A stretch of DNA of 64,000 nucleotides from Rhodoplanes tepidamans (GCF_030813915.1 NZ_JAUSUJ010000002.1:124001-188000), one strand, 5' to 3'. Numbered from the stretch's first letter, positions 26,205 to 34,673 are shown. Notes: generated from the letters alone by a model not told the origin. Program-made: numbers and translations.

Positions 26205-26230
26205 GACAGCCGGGCTTTCGCCCGGCTGTC
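26205..26230 (-). terminator. hairpin terminator after the exported-protein gene
   Basis: An 11-bp perfect stem (gacagccgggc/gcccggctgtc) around a 4-base loop lies about 45 bases after the stop codon of the minus-strand gene. There is no strong T-run, so termination efficiency is uncertain. Confidence 0.6.
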
Positions 26231-26274
26231 TTCAGATCAGATCCGTCCGGCACGAACCGTGAGGTGCCTCACGC

Positions 26275-26877
26275 TCACATCAGCGCGGCGAGCTTCACGT
26301 TGGTGGCGGTCGGCGCCTCGACCAGGCACTTGCTGAGGATGTGGGCGAGCTGCGGCGCGGCGATCGGGCTCGCGGCCGGGTCGCAGCCTTCCGGGATGCG
26401 CGGCCGGCCGGCCGGCGCGGCGGCAGGCTTCGCCGGCGCGTTCGAGCTGGCGGCCGGCTGGTTCGGCAGGGCCGGACGCGGCGGGATCGCGTCGGTCGCC
26501 ACCGGGCGGACCGGGCTCTGCTGGGTCTCGCGCACCGTCACCTCGGGCAGCACCACGCCCTTGGTCACCACGGTGGCGTTGGTCAGCGGGTCGCTCTTGT
26601 AGAGGACGCGGCCGTCGCGGTCGCGATAGACGATGGCGGCGTCACGCACGCCCACCACCTCGACGGTCGAGATGATCTTGGCCTCCGGGCGCGTGGTCGC
26701 GGCCGTCGGGAGGCGATCACTTTTCCGTGTGCGATCGATGGGCGCCGCCAGCGCGGCCGTGCGGGCCTGCGCCTCGGCGCTGGTTCCGCCGAACACCGGC
26801 TCCCCTCCGACCGTCACGACGGCCCAGGCGATGATCGCGGAAACACCGACAACAGAAAGGATTTTCGTCTTGCACAT
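26275..26877 (-). CDS. exported protein of unknown function, EcfG-controlled
   Basis: This 200-residue protein has a signal-like N-terminus (MCKTKILSVVGVSAIIAWAVVTV). A compact central domain follows (STVEVVGVRDAAIVYRDRDGRVLYKSDPLTNATVVTKGVVLPEVTVRE, about 70-117), then a Pro/Ala-rich linker and a C-terminal piece with two Cys (EGCDPAASP...ILSKCLVEAP). I do not recognise a characterised family, though the VYRDRDG-SDPL core looks conserved-protein-like and not random. A consensus EcfG promoter upstream places it in the general stress regulon encoded next door. Probably periplasmic. Confidence 0.75.
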   Translation of the reverse strand: MCKTKILSVVGVSAIIAWAVVTVGGEPVFGGTSAEAQARTAALAAPIDRTRKSDRLPTAATTRPEAKIISTVEVVGVRDAAIVYRDRDGRVLYKSDPLTNATVVTKGVVLPEVTVRETQQSPVRPVATDAIPPRPALPNQPAASSNAPAKPAAAPAGRPRIPEGCDPAASPIAAPQLAHILSKCLVEAPTATNVKLAALM

Positions 26878-26944
26878 GGGTTTGCCCCAATATGCCGAGA
26901 AGGCCCCGTGCGACAGACCGCCCCCGTGAACGGTCCGACCTGAT

Positions 26945-26969
26945 AACGACTTCTTAACTCCTTGGTTCC
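26945..26969 (-). promoter_or_regulatory. EcfG-type promoter for the exported-protein gene
   Basis: On the minus strand GGAAC (26969-26965), 16 bases, CGTT (26948-26945) is an exact EcfG consensus. The predicted start near 26938 gives a leader of about 60 bases before the ATG at 26877. Confidence 0.85.
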
Positions 26970-27100
26970 TTCACGCCCGCGTGAGGTTCAACGGGGCGAT
27001 TCGTGAAGGTTGCGGCAGGGAGCCCTGCGGCAGGGAGTCCTGCGGCGGCGCGCCCGGGGCGGGGCGTCGGGCCGGGAGGGATGCTCCGCCGGCGGCGCGG

Positions 27101-28960
27101 TCAGCGCGCCGCCAGAAGATGCGTGGCCGGGATCACCATGCGGCAGCGCACTCCGCCGGGATCGAAGTCGAGCTCCACCTCGGCGTCGAGCGCCCGGGCC
27201 AGGTTCTTCTCGACCACCAGGCTGCCGAAGCCGCGGCTCGCCGGCGCCGTCACGTCCGGCCCGCCGGTCTCGGCCCACAGGATCTCGACCGCCTCCTCGG
27301 TCTCGGCGGTGGCGGGGCGCATGTGCCATTCGACGTCGACGCGGCCGCTCGGCACCGAGAGGGCGCCGTAGCGCTCGGCGTTCATGGCGAGCTCGTGCAG
27401 GGCGAGGCCGTAGCTCTGGGCGGCGGCGGGCTTGAGATGGATGGCCGGCCCCTGCACCGAGACGCGGCTGGCGGCGCCGTCGAGATACTTGGAGAGCTGC
27501 CGCCGCGTCAGGTCGCCGAGCGAGGCGCCGTACCAGCCCTCCTGGACCAGCAGGTCGTGCGAGGTGGCGAGCGCCTGCAGGCGGGCCCCGAAGCCGTCCA
27601 GGAAGGCCTCGATGCTGCCGGCGTGGCGGGCGGTCTGCCGCGCCATCGCCTGGATCACGGCCAGCAGGTTCTTGGAGCGATGCGTCAGTTCGCGCATCAG
27701 CAGGCGCAGATGGCTTTCGCCGGTCTTGCGCTCGGTGATGTCGAACAGCGCGCAGGCGACCCCCGTGATGGCGCCGTCGGCGTCCGGCAGCGGCTCGACG
27801 TGCAGCTCGTACCAGCGGGTGTCGCCGCCCTCCTTGACGCTGACCTCGCCGCCCTGCGCCTTGCCGGTGGCGAGCGCGTTGCGGGCCAGCGCGCCGAACT
27901 GGGCGAGGCTCTCGGCCGGCAGGATCTCCTCGTCGGTGCGTCCGACGATCTCGGAAACATCGCGTCCGAACAACGGGTTGCTGATCGATGTGAAGCGCAG
28001 CTCGCGGTCCTGGGTGAACAGCGTCATGTGCGAGCCGCGCAGCGCGATCTCGTAGCGCTGCAGGGCGGTGCGCAGCTCGTCGGCGAGGCGGCGCTGCTCG
28101 CTCTCCAGCGAGCGCAGCCGCGAGATGTCGATCGCCGCCCCGGTCAGCCCCTCGATCCGGCCGTCGAGCCCGACCGACGGCTCCAGGTGCACGGTATAGA
28201 GAGCGCGCTCGTGCGGCGTCACCGCGGAGAGCTCGCAGGTCTCGGCCGTTCCGGTGTCGAGCACCCGCCGCTTGACCGCGGCCATCACCTCGCGCTCGCC
28301 GGCCGGGAAGATCTCCTCGTCGGTGTGGCCGATCATGGCGTCGACGGCGTGGCCGCCGGGATCGTAGACCCAGACGTAGCGGAGCTCGCGGTCCTGGGAG
28401 AAGGCGTGCACATAGGCCCCCCGCAGGGCGGTCTCCAGCCGCGCCTTGACGGTGGAGAGCTCGCGGGTGCGATCGTGCACCCGGGTCTCCAGCTCGCGCT
28501 GGACGGTCTCCAGCTCGCGCAGCGTCACCTCGTGGCCGGCGACCTCGCGGCGCAGGCTGTCGTTGGCCTGGGCGAGCTGGGCCGTGGAGGGCGCGCGGGC
28601 CAGTCGCGGCAGCAGCGGCAGCAGCAGCACCACGGTGGCGGAGGCCAGAACCGCCACGGCGCCGCTGGCGATCCGGGCCGGCCACGCCCAGGGCAGGACC
28701 GCCGAGATGGCGGCCAGCAGATGGGCGGCGCTCGACGCGAGCAGGAACAGGCCACCGGCCCAGATCAGCGCCCGATACTCCCGGCCGAGGTCCGGCCGGC
28801 GCCGCACGATCCACACAAGGCCGAACAGAATCCCGAGAAAGCTGAAGGCGATGAACGCCTCGGTCGTGAGCTGCAGGGCGCCGAGAGCGGTCGGCCCGCC
28901 GTCGGCCGCAGCCGGCAGCCCCTCCGGCCCGACGCCGAGCCGTTCGACGATGCCGCTCAT
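27101..28960 (-). CDS. membrane-bound PAS/HWE-family sensor histidine kinase of the general stress locus
   Basis: This 619-residue protein has an N-terminal membrane part of about three helices (LTTEAFIAFSFLGILFGLVWIV, LIWAGGLFLLASSAAHLLAAI, IASGAVAVLASATVVLLLPLL), a coiled coil (about 130-175) and two PAS domains. An HWE kinase module follows, with ELTHRSKNLLAVIQAMARQTARH as the phospho-acceptor region, HELAMNAERYGALS, and the defining WAE (ILWAETGG). HWE/HisKA2 kinases feed PhyR in the alphaproteobacterial general stress response, and its position beside phyR suggests this is the PhyK-like kinase. The ATG at 28960 follows a strong GGAGGGAG. Transcription runs away from phyR on the same strand, with a 690-base gap between. 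Confidence 0.88.
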   Translation of the reverse strand: MSGIVERLGVGPEGLPAAADGGPTALGALQLTTEAFIAFSFLGILFGLVWIVRRRPDLGREYRALIWAGGLFLLASSAAHLLAAISAVLPWAWPARIASGAVAVLASATVVLLLPLLPRLARAPSTAQLAQANDSLRREVAGHEVTLRELETVQRELETRVHDRTRELSTVKARLETALRGAYVHAFSQDRELRYVWVYDPGGHAVDAMIGHTDEEIFPAGEREVMAAVKRRVLDTGTAETCELSAVTPHERALYTVHLEPSVGLDGRIEGLTGAAIDISRLRSLESEQRRLADELRTALQRYEIALRGSHMTLFTQDRELRFTSISNPLFGRDVSEIVGRTDEEILPAESLAQFGALARNALATGKAQGGEVSVKEGGDTRWYELHVEPLPDADGAITGVACALFDITERKTGESHLRLLMRELTHRSKNLLAVIQAMARQTARHAGSIEAFLDGFGARLQALATSHDLLVQEGWYGASLGDLTRRQLSKYLDGAASRVSVQGPAIHLKPAAAQSYGLALHELAMNAERYGALSVPSGRVDVEWHMRPATAETEEAVEILWAETGGPDVTAPASRGFGSLVVEKNLARALDAEVELDFDPGGVRCRMVIPATHLLAAR

Positions 28961-29226
28961 TACCTGCACTCCCTCCGGGGCCTCGGGCCGATGCGATCCT
29001 GCCGGTCCGCGCCGCCGCCGCCTTGATATCCGGCAAGCGCCTGGCGGCGGCGGAGGCCCTGGGGGCCGGACGGAGCCGCAACAGGCGTGATCGGCCAAAA
29101 TGTCCCGTGGAGGCGGAACGCGGTCGCGCGGCCGTTGGTTTCTCCTGCAAAAGGCCGGGTGGCATCACCCGACGGCAGCCTCCGAAACCGGGCCCAAAAA
29201 GAATTCAAAAAAAATCGACGGAGCCT

Positions 29227-29251
29227 GGAACCAAACGCTCCGTCGCCGGTT
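29227..29251 (+). promoter_or_regulatory. EcfG-like promoter for a candidate sRNA
   Basis: GGAAC (29227-29231), 16-base spacer, GGTT (29248-29251), one base off the CGTT consensus. It points to the plus strand, where there is no gene but there is an intrinsic terminator about 55-90 bases on. The -35 box overlaps the loop of a 9-bp hairpin (29216-29224/29237-29245). Confidence 0.55.
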
Positions 29252-29258
29252 TCCCCTG

Positions 29259-29340
29259 TGACCGGCCGCCATTCCCCCTCCCCCCCCGTGCTCGGCCGGC
29301 CATTTAAGGCGTGGTTGACTCCGTCAACCACGCCTTTTCT
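29259..29340 (+). ncRNA. candidate GsrN-like small RNA with C-rich loop
   Basis: An RNA of about 80 nt is predicted from an EcfG-like promoter to an intrinsic terminator. Its 5' part folds by a perfect 7-bp stem (29262-29268 ccggccg with 29293-29299 cggccgg) around a 24-base loop that is almost all C and T (29269-29292). The 3' part is a 13-bp terminator hairpin followed by TTTTCT. The order (sigma-dependent promoter, stem with exposed C-rich loop, terminator) matches what is known of GsrN, the stress sRNA of Caulobacter. The C-rich loop could pair with Shine-Dalgarno sequences. No gene lies on the plus strand here. Confidence 0.55.
29306..29340 (+). terminator. intrinsic terminator (plus strand)
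   Basis: A perfect 13-bp stem (29306-29318 with 29324-29336), 5-base loop and following TTTTCT. The T-run is only on the plus strand, so it must end a plus-strand transcript, though both flanking genes are on the minus strand. This is the main reason to postulate the sRNA. Confidence 0.9.
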
Positions 29341-29594
29341 CTGTCCGGCGGTCGGGGCCGGCGCGCAGGAGGCGGTGAGGGGCGTCTTCATCGAATCCGG
29401 ACGGGATGCCTAGCCGCGGACCATACCGCGGCCCTGTTCGTGGCGGCCGGGGCCCCGGAGGGTTCATTCCGGGAGTCCCGACGGCGCCGGCCGCCCACTC
29501 GCACGCGCCACCGAGCAGCGCCGCCAGCAGCGGATGCGCCAGCGGAGCACGGTCGCCCCGCCGGACGCAAGCCTCGGGGCCGGCGTTCCGCGCG

Positions 29595-29627
29595 CCGGGG
29601 GACGGCCGTGGTCACGGCCACCCCCGG
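29595..29627 (-). terminator. strong hairpin after phyR
   Basis: Nested arms ccggggg/cccccgg (29595-29601/29621-29627) and ggccgtg/cacggcc (29604-29610/29613-29619), with one small internal asymmetry. It begins 24 bases past the phyR stop and probably ends the phyR transcript. The rest of 29341-29650 shows no convincing gene. Confidence 0.65.
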
Positions 29628-29650
29628 GCGGAACGGGAACGGGCTCTGGA

Positions 29651-30454
29651 TCAGGCCGGGATGCGGCGCTCGCGCCGGGTGGCGTTGCGCTCGAAGAACA
29701 GCGCCTGGCTGACCACGGCCGAGACGGTGGCGGGCTGGAACGGCTTGGCGATCAGGAAGGCGGGCTCCGGCCGCTGGCCGGTGAGGAAGCGCTCCGGATA
29801 CGCGGTGATGAAGATCACCGGCACCTCGAAGGTGTCGAGCAGCTCGTTGACGGCGTCGAGCCCGGAGCTGCCGTCGGCGAGCTGGATGTCGGCCAGGATC
29901 AGGCCGGGGCGCTTCTTCTGGGCGATCTGCACCGCCTCGCTGTGGGTGCGGGCGATGCCGACGACATGGTGGCCGAGGCTCTCGACCAGCCCCTCGAGGT
30001 CGAGGGCGATGAAGGTCTCGTCCTCGATGATGAGGACGTCGGTGGCGATCTCGGCGGCGAGCTCGCGGCCGGCCTCCTCGACCAGGGCGCGCAGGCGCGG
30101 CAGGTCGATGTCGAGGATCGCGGCGGCGTCCTCCTCCGAGAAGCCTTCCAGCGACACCAGCAGGAAGGCCTGCCGGGCCTTGGGGGTGAGCTGGCCGAGC
30201 CGCCGCTCGGCCGGGCTGTCCGGCTCGGCGAGGTCGGAGGTCCCGTTCACCGGAAGCGAGTTCCAGATCGCCGTGAAGCAGCGGAACAGGGCGACCTTCG
30301 GCCTGTCGCCGTCGCCCATGATCGACGGCTCCTTGATCATGGCCTCGAGCGTGGCGGCGACGTAGGCGTCTCCCGAGGTTTGGCTGCCGGTGAGCGCGCG
30401 CGCATACCGGCGCAGATACGGAAGATGGTGAGCAACCATTTGCGCCGACGACAA
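29651..30454 (-). CDS. phyR: PhyR, anti-anti-sigma response regulator of the general stress response
   Basis: This protein of about 267 residues has an N-terminal sigma-like domain (HLPYLRRYARALTGSQTSGDAYV...QLTPKARQAFLLVSLEGFSEEDAAAIL) and a C-terminal receiver domain (DVLIIEDETFIALDLEGLVES, phospho-acceptor Asp in LADIQLADG, VIFITAYPERF, AKPF). When phosphorylated, PhyR binds NepR and frees EcfG. A TTG start at 30454 (MSSAQMVAHHLPY) is preferred over the ATG at 30439 because GGGAG sits 8 bases before TTG, while the ATG has no such site, and because it restores the usual N-terminal length. It is divergent from nepR-ecfG across a shared EcfG promoter. Confidence 0.93.
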   Translation of the reverse strand: MSSAQMVAHHLPYLRRYARALTGSQTSGDAYVAATLEAMIKEPSIMGDGDRPKVALFRCFTAIWNSLPVNGTSDLAEPDSPAERRLGQLTPKARQAFLLVSLEGFSEEDAAAILDIDLPRLRALVEEAGRELAAEIATDVLIIEDETFIALDLEGLVESLGHHVVGIARTHSEAVQIAQKKRPGLILADIQLADGSSGLDAVNELLDTFEVPVIFITAYPERFLTGQRPEPAFLIAKPFQPATVSAVVSQALFFERNATRRERRIPA

Positions 30455-30520
30455 AGCTGGAACTCCCGAATGTTGAAGTCGAGGGCCCGGCAGGGGCCGG
30501 GCCTGAGTGGCGAGACTGAG

Positions 30521-30548
30521 GGAACGCCTCGCGGATATAAAAGTTCCG
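30521..30548. promoter_or_regulatory. palindromic, bidirectional EcfG promoter
   Basis: GGAAC at 30521-30525 and its reverse complement GTTCC at 30544-30548 are spaced so that both strands carry an EcfG promoter: plus strand GGAAC-N17-GTT (toward nepR-ecfG) and minus strand GGAAC-N16-CGTT (toward phyR). One 28-bp site would therefore autoactivate both sides of the regulatory switch. Confidence 0.88.
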
Positions 30549-30638
30549 TAGCCCGGAACTATGGCAGGTTTCCGGAGTTGGTTCAAAAGTTCGCGGGGTC
30601 CGGCAGTCCCGGTCGCGGGGCGCCGGTGTGAGGAAGTG

Positions 30639-30872
30639 ATGAAAGAAAGAAAGTCTTTGCGGCCGGAATCGGCGGTCCAGGTGAGGTCTTCCTCGGCGAG
30701 GCCGGATCCGGCGTTGAATCGGGAAATCCAGACCAAGATCGGGCAGCAGCTCCGGGCCATCTACGACGATGTCGTCGACCAGGGAGTGCCCGACCGCTTC
30801 GCCGAGCTCTTGCGGAATCTCGACAGCCAGGCCGCGCGGGCCAAGATCGCCGACAAGGACGCCGGCGAATGA
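30639..30872 (+). CDS. nepR: NepR anti-sigma factor
   Basis: This 77-residue protein has a variable N-terminus and the conserved NepR helices NREIQTKIGQQLRAIYDDVVDQGVPDRFAELLRNLD. NepR holds EcfG inactive until phosphorylated PhyR takes it away. The ATG at 30639 is preceded by AGGAAG. The gene overlaps ecfG by 4 bases (ATGA) and so is translationally coupled to it, which keeps the two in balance. Confidence 0.93.
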   Translation: MKERKSLRPESAVQVRSSSARPDPALNREIQTKIGQQLRAIYDDVVDQGVPDRFAELLRNLDSQAARAKIADKDAGE

Positions 30873-31447
30873 GTCGGAGCGCCCCCGGAAGCGTCACGTC
30901 GCGTGACGACGCGTCGGTGCGCGAGGCGATGCTCGCGGCGGTGCCGTCACTGCGCGCCTTCGCCATCTCGCTCTCGGCGAATGTCGACCGCGCCGACGAC
31001 CTGGTGCAGGAGACGCTGCTGCGCGCCTGGGCCAATCTCGATTCGTTCGAGCCCGGCACCAACATGTCGGCGTGGCTGTTCACCATCCTGCGCAACCTGT
31101 TCCGCTCGGAATACCGCAAGCGGCGCCGCGAGGTGCCGGATTCGGACGGTGCCTATGCCGACTCGATGAAGACCCAGCCCGAGCAGGCGAGCCGCGTCGA
31201 GTTCGAGGAGTTCCGCGAGGCCCTCAACAAGCTGCCGGCCGATCAGCGCGAGGCGCTGGTGCTGGTCGGCGCCTCCGGCTTCTCCTACGAGGAGGCGGCC
31301 GAGATCTGCGGCTGCGCCGTCGGCACCATCAAGAGCCGCGTCAACCGGGCCCGCACCCGGCTGGCCGAGCTGCTCGCCATCGAGAGCATCGAGGACCTCG
31401 GTCCCGACCGCGAGCTGCGCGCCGTCTTCTCCGGCGGCGGCAACTGA
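30869..31447 (+). CDS. ecfG: EcfG-type general stress sigma factor
   Basis: This 192-residue ECF sigma factor has region 2 (LRAFAISLSANVDRADDLVQETLLRAWANLDSFEPGTNMSAWLFTILRNLFRSEYRKRRRE) and region 4 (LNKLPADQREALVLVGASGFSYEEAAEICGCAVGTIKSRVNRARTRLAELL), which are strongly EcfG-like. It recognises GGAAC-N16/17-CGTT promoters, of which at least four sites are visible in this window. It forms an operon with nepR. Confidence 0.95.
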   Translation: MSRSAPGSVTSRDDASVREAMLAAVPSLRAFAISLSANVDRADDLVQETLLRAWANLDSFEPGTNMSAWLFTILRNLFRSEYRKRRREVPDSDGAYADSMKTQPEQASRVEFEEFREALNKLPADQREALVLVGASGFSYEEAAEICGCAVGTIKSRVNRARTRLAELLAIESIEDLGPDRELRAVFSGGGN

Positions 31448-31557
31448 CCGCGTCCGCGGGCCGGCACGCGCTCTCCCCTCCTTCACGACCCCTCCGCGAC
31501 GTCTCCCGGACCCCGTGCCCTCCGGCCGCATGGCCGGGCGGACGCGGCTCGGCGCGT

Positions 31558-31582
31558 GCCCGGCCGGCGTCCCCGGCCGGGC
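31558..31582. terminator. hairpin after ecfG
   Basis: Perfect 10-bp arms (gcccggccgg/ccggccgggc) with a 5-base loop, about 110 bases past the ecfG stop. There is no T-run. The rest of 31448-31713 has no convincing gene. Confidence 0.5.
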
Positions 31583-31713
31583 GCCGCCCGGCCGCCTCCT
31601 TGGTTTGGCCGCGAATCCGGTCCACCCGGACGGGCGGCTCGACACGGCTTTCCGGGTTGGGCCATAAGGAACCGGGGCCCGCCGGCGCGGGCCGCCGGCG
31701 GAGGACCCCCACG

Positions 31714-32091
31714 ATGGCCCTGCATTCCACCCCGACCATGCCCGTGCGTTCCGAGCGGCACATCGTCCGGCTGCTGCGGCAGCCCTTGCTGCGCCTGCTC
31801 GCGATCAACCTCGCGATCGGCCTCGTGATCGCCGTCCTGGCGGTCGCCGGCCTGCTGGCGCTCGACGCCCACCGGCTGCGCTCGCTGATTCTCGGCGACC
31901 AGTCGCCCGTGGTGGCGGTCGGGCTGCTGCTGTTCGGCTTCGCCATCACGCTGGGCAGCTGGGTGATGGGCTCGGCGATCATGCGGCTCGGCGACGGCGA
32001 GGGCGGCCCCGGCCGCGCGGCTGCGGCGCCGGTGACGGACACGGCGGAGCCGGTGCCGGTCCGGATCGGGGCACGGGCGCGGCGTCGCTGA
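31714..32091 (+). CDS. small integral membrane protein of unknown function
   Basis: This 125-residue protein has two transmembrane helices (LLAINLAIGLVIAVLAVAGLLAL and VAVGLLLFGFAITLGSWVMGSAIM). A basic N-terminus (VRSERHIVRLLRQPLLR) would sit in the cytoplasm, and an Ala/Pro-rich tail ends in RARRR. The start at 31714 follows GGAGG by 9 bases. It lies between ecfG and a mechanosensitive channel gene, co-directional with both. I know of no characterised family; the GSWVMGSAIMRLG motif appears conserved-like. Confidence 0.7.
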   Translation: MALHSTPTMPVRSERHIVRLLRQPLLRLLAINLAIGLVIAVLAVAGLLALDAHRLRSLILGDQSPVVAVGLLLFGFAITLGSWVMGSAIMRLGDGEGGPGRAAAAPVTDTAEPVPVRIGARARRR

Positions 32092-32117
32092 ACGAACGGG
32101 ACGAACGGGGGCGGGGA

Positions 32118-34673
32118 ATGCGATCGACGGAACGGCCGGGGCGCCGGACACTCGGCGTCGGCCGGGCGATGACGGCGGCGTGGCTGATGCTCGCCGCCGT
32201 GCTGATGGGCGCCCTCGCGGCCGGCCCCGACGCGGCAGCCCAGACGGCCGCGCAACCGCAGCAGCAGCAATCCCAGCCGCAGCCACAGCAGCCGACCCGC
32301 ACGGCGCCGCCCGCGGCGGCGAAGAAACCGGCCGGCGCGGAGAAGACCGCGCCGACGCCACCGCCCGCCGCCAAGCCCGACACGCCGGCCGCCGCCAGCC
32401 TGGAGACGAACCGGGCCGCGCTCGACGAGATCGAGAAGGCGCTCGCCGCCGAGAGCCATTTCGAGGACACGCTCGCCGAGATGCGCCGGCGGCTGACCCC
32501 GATGCGCTCCGACCTGCGCGACGCCGCCCAGGCCCTCGAGGACGAGCTCAACCAGGTCACGGCCCAGCTCAAGCAGCTCGGCGACGCGCCCGAGGGCGAC
32601 GAGCCCAAGGAGGACGCCGGCCTCGCCGCCGAGCGCGCGAAGCTGCAGAAGCGCCAGAGCGAGGTCGACGCCGCGCTCAAGCAGGCCCGCCTGCTGATCC
32701 AGCGCGCCGACGACGCCTCGACCAAGGTGACGGATCTGCGCCGCGGCCTGTTCACCAAGGAGCTGCTCGCCCGCAGCCCCGGCCTGTTCAACCGCACCTT
32801 CTGGTCGGACCTCTCGGACGGCATCCCGTCCGAGACCGGGCGCGTCGTCCAGCTCGTCCGCGCCTGGTGGCTCTATGCCAGCAATGCGGCCAGCGCCGCC
32901 AACGTGGTCGGCGCGCTCCTGACGCTCGCCGGGTTCGCACTCGCCGCCGTGCTGCTGATCCGCTGGCTGCGCCACCGCCTGGTCGAGGAAGGCCTGGCGG
33001 CATCGTTCGGCCGCGCCTTCCAGGCCCTGCTGGTGCTCGTCGTGCATGCCGCGGCGATGCCGGCCGCCGTGCTGGTCACCGTGCTGGTGCTGGAGAATTT
33101 CGGCCTGATGCCGGCCTGGATCAAGGCGATCGGAGTCGGCCTCGCGCTCGCGGTGCTGGCGGCCAGCACCGGCCGCGCCGTCGCCCTGGCGCTGTTCGCG
33201 CCCGGCGAGCCGGGGCGGCGCCTGTTCGCCTGGTCGGACGCCGAGGCGGCGCGCGCCACCAGCCATCTCACCTGGGCGGCCCGCATGCTCGGCCTCGCCG
33301 CCTTCCTCAATCTGCTGCACAGGACGACGACGGCGCCGATCGCCCTGACGGTCGCGACCAGCGCCCTGCTGGCGCTCGTCACCGCGGCGATCGCCTTCCA
33401 CTTCATGTGGCGCACCGCCCGCAGCAGCGTCGTCGCCGACGCGCAGCCCGGCCCCGGCCAGGGCGGCATCCGGATCCGGGTCGTGCTCGCCGTCTTCGTC
33501 GCCGGCATGCTGATTCCGCTGGCCACGGGCTACATCGCGCTCTCCGCTTTCGTGGCGAGCCGGCTGGTGATCGTGCTGACGCTCACCGGTGCGCTGATCG
33601 TGCTCGACGCCTTCGTCGACGCGCTGTTCGGGCAAGTGCTGTCGAGCACCAGCGAGCGCGGCCGCGCCGTCGCGGCGCTGCTCGGCCTGTCGCATCGCGG
33701 CCTCGATCTCATCTCGACGCTGCTCTCCGGCATCATCCGGGTCGCGCTGCTGCTCCTCGTCATCCTGGCCGTGCTCGGTCCGTGGGGCGTGTTCGCCGAC
33801 GACGTGCTGAGCCGCGTCGCCGAAGCGGCCTTCGGCTGGCAGGTCGGCGGCGTCACCATCTCGATCCAGACCATCCTGGGCGCCATCGCGATCCTGTTGA
33901 TCGGCGTGCTGGCGGTGCGCGGCGCGCAGCGCTGGCTGCAGACGAGCTTCCTGCCCCGCACCGCGCTCGATCCCGGCCTGCAGCATTCGATCGCGGCGCT
34001 GTTCGGATATGCCGGCCTGATCGGCGTGCTCGCCGCGGTGCTCGGCGCGATCGGCATCGACCTGCAGAAGATCGCCCTGATCGCCGGCGCGCTGTCGGTC
34101 GGCATCGGCTTCGGCCTGCAGTCGATCGTGCAGAACTTCGTCTCCGGCCTGATCCTGCTCGCCGAGCGGCCGATCCGGGTCGGCGACTGGGTGGTGGTCA
34201 AGAACGAGGAGGGCTTCGTGCGCAAGATCAGCGTGCGAGCCACCGAGATCGAGACCTTCGACCGCGCCAGCGTGATCATCCCGAACGCCGAGTTCATCAC
34301 CTCCTCGGTGAAGAACTGGACGCACGCCAACACGCTCGGCCGCGTCACGCTGAAGGTGCGGGTCGCCTACGACAGCGACGTCGCGCAGGTGCGCGAGATC
34401 CTCGCCGGCTGCGCCCGCGCCCACCCGCTGGTGCTGAAGGCGCCGCCGCCCGGCGTCTTCCTGCTCGGCTTCGGCGAGATCGGCCTCGACTTCGAGTTGC
34501 GCTGCATCCTCTCCAATGTCGAGAACGGCCTCTCGGTGAAGAGCGACCTGCACGTCGCGGTGCTGCAGAAGTTCCGCGAGGCCGGCATCAAGATCCCCTA
34601 TCCGATCCACGAGGAGCGCGTGCCGGGTCCACCCCTGCTCGAAGAGCCCGCGCTCGAGGAAGCGAAGCGATGA
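32118..34673 (+). CDS. mechanosensitive ion channel with DUF3772 domain
   Basis: This 851-residue inner-membrane protein has a signal segment (MTAAWLMLAAVLMGALAAGPDAAAQ) and a Gln/Pro/Ala-rich linker. A periplasmic helical DUF3772-type domain follows (about 95-250, with a coiled coil), then about ten transmembrane helices. It closes with a C-terminal MscS domain (IALIAGALSVGIGFGLQSIVQNFVSGLILLAERPIRVGDWV, then VIIPNAEFITSSVKNWT). Such large MscS homologues open on membrane tension and protect against hypo-osmotic shock. Its last 4 bases overlap the CAP gene. Confidence 0.9.
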   Translation: MRSTERPGRRTLGVGRAMTAAWLMLAAVLMGALAAGPDAAAQTAAQPQQQQSQPQPQQPTRTAPPAAAKKPAGAEKTAPTPPPAAKPDTPAAASLETNRAALDEIEKALAAESHFEDTLAEMRRRLTPMRSDLRDAAQALEDELNQVTAQLKQLGDAPEGDEPKEDAGLAAERAKLQKRQSEVDAALKQARLLIQRADDASTKVTDLRRGLFTKELLARSPGLFNRTFWSDLSDGIPSETGRVVQLVRAWWLYASNAASAANVVGALLTLAGFALAAVLLIRWLRHRLVEEGLAASFGRAFQALLVLVVHAAAMPAAVLVTVLVLENFGLMPAWIKAIGVGLALAVLAASTGRAVALALFAPGEPGRRLFAWSDAEAARATSHLTWAARMLGLAAFLNLLHRTTTAPIALTVATSALLALVTAAIAFHFMWRTARSSVVADAQPGPGQGGIRIRVVLAVFVAGMLIPLATGYIALSAFVASRLVIVLTLTGALIVLDAFVDALFGQVLSSTSERGRAVAALLGLSHRGLDLISTLLSGIIRVALLLLVILAVLGPWGVFADDVLSRVAEAAFGWQVGGVTISIQTILGAIAILLIGVLAVRGAQRWLQTSFLPRTALDPGLQHSIAALFGYAGLIGVLAAVLGAIGIDLQKIALIAGALSVGIGFGLQSIVQNFVSGLILLAERPIRVGDWVVVKNEEGFVRKISVRATEIETFDRASVIIPNAEFITSSVKNWTHANTLGRVTLKVRVAYDSDVAQVREILAGCARAHPLVLKAPPPGVFLLGFGEIGLDFELRCILSNVENGLSVKSDLHVAVLQKFREAGIKIPYPIHEERVPGPPLLEEPALEEAKR

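Noticed and set aside
29388-29621. 77-residue minus-strand open frame in the sRNA/phyR gap.
   Set aside because: Arg/Ala/Gly-rich composition, no ribosome binding site, and it overlaps the likely phyR terminator.
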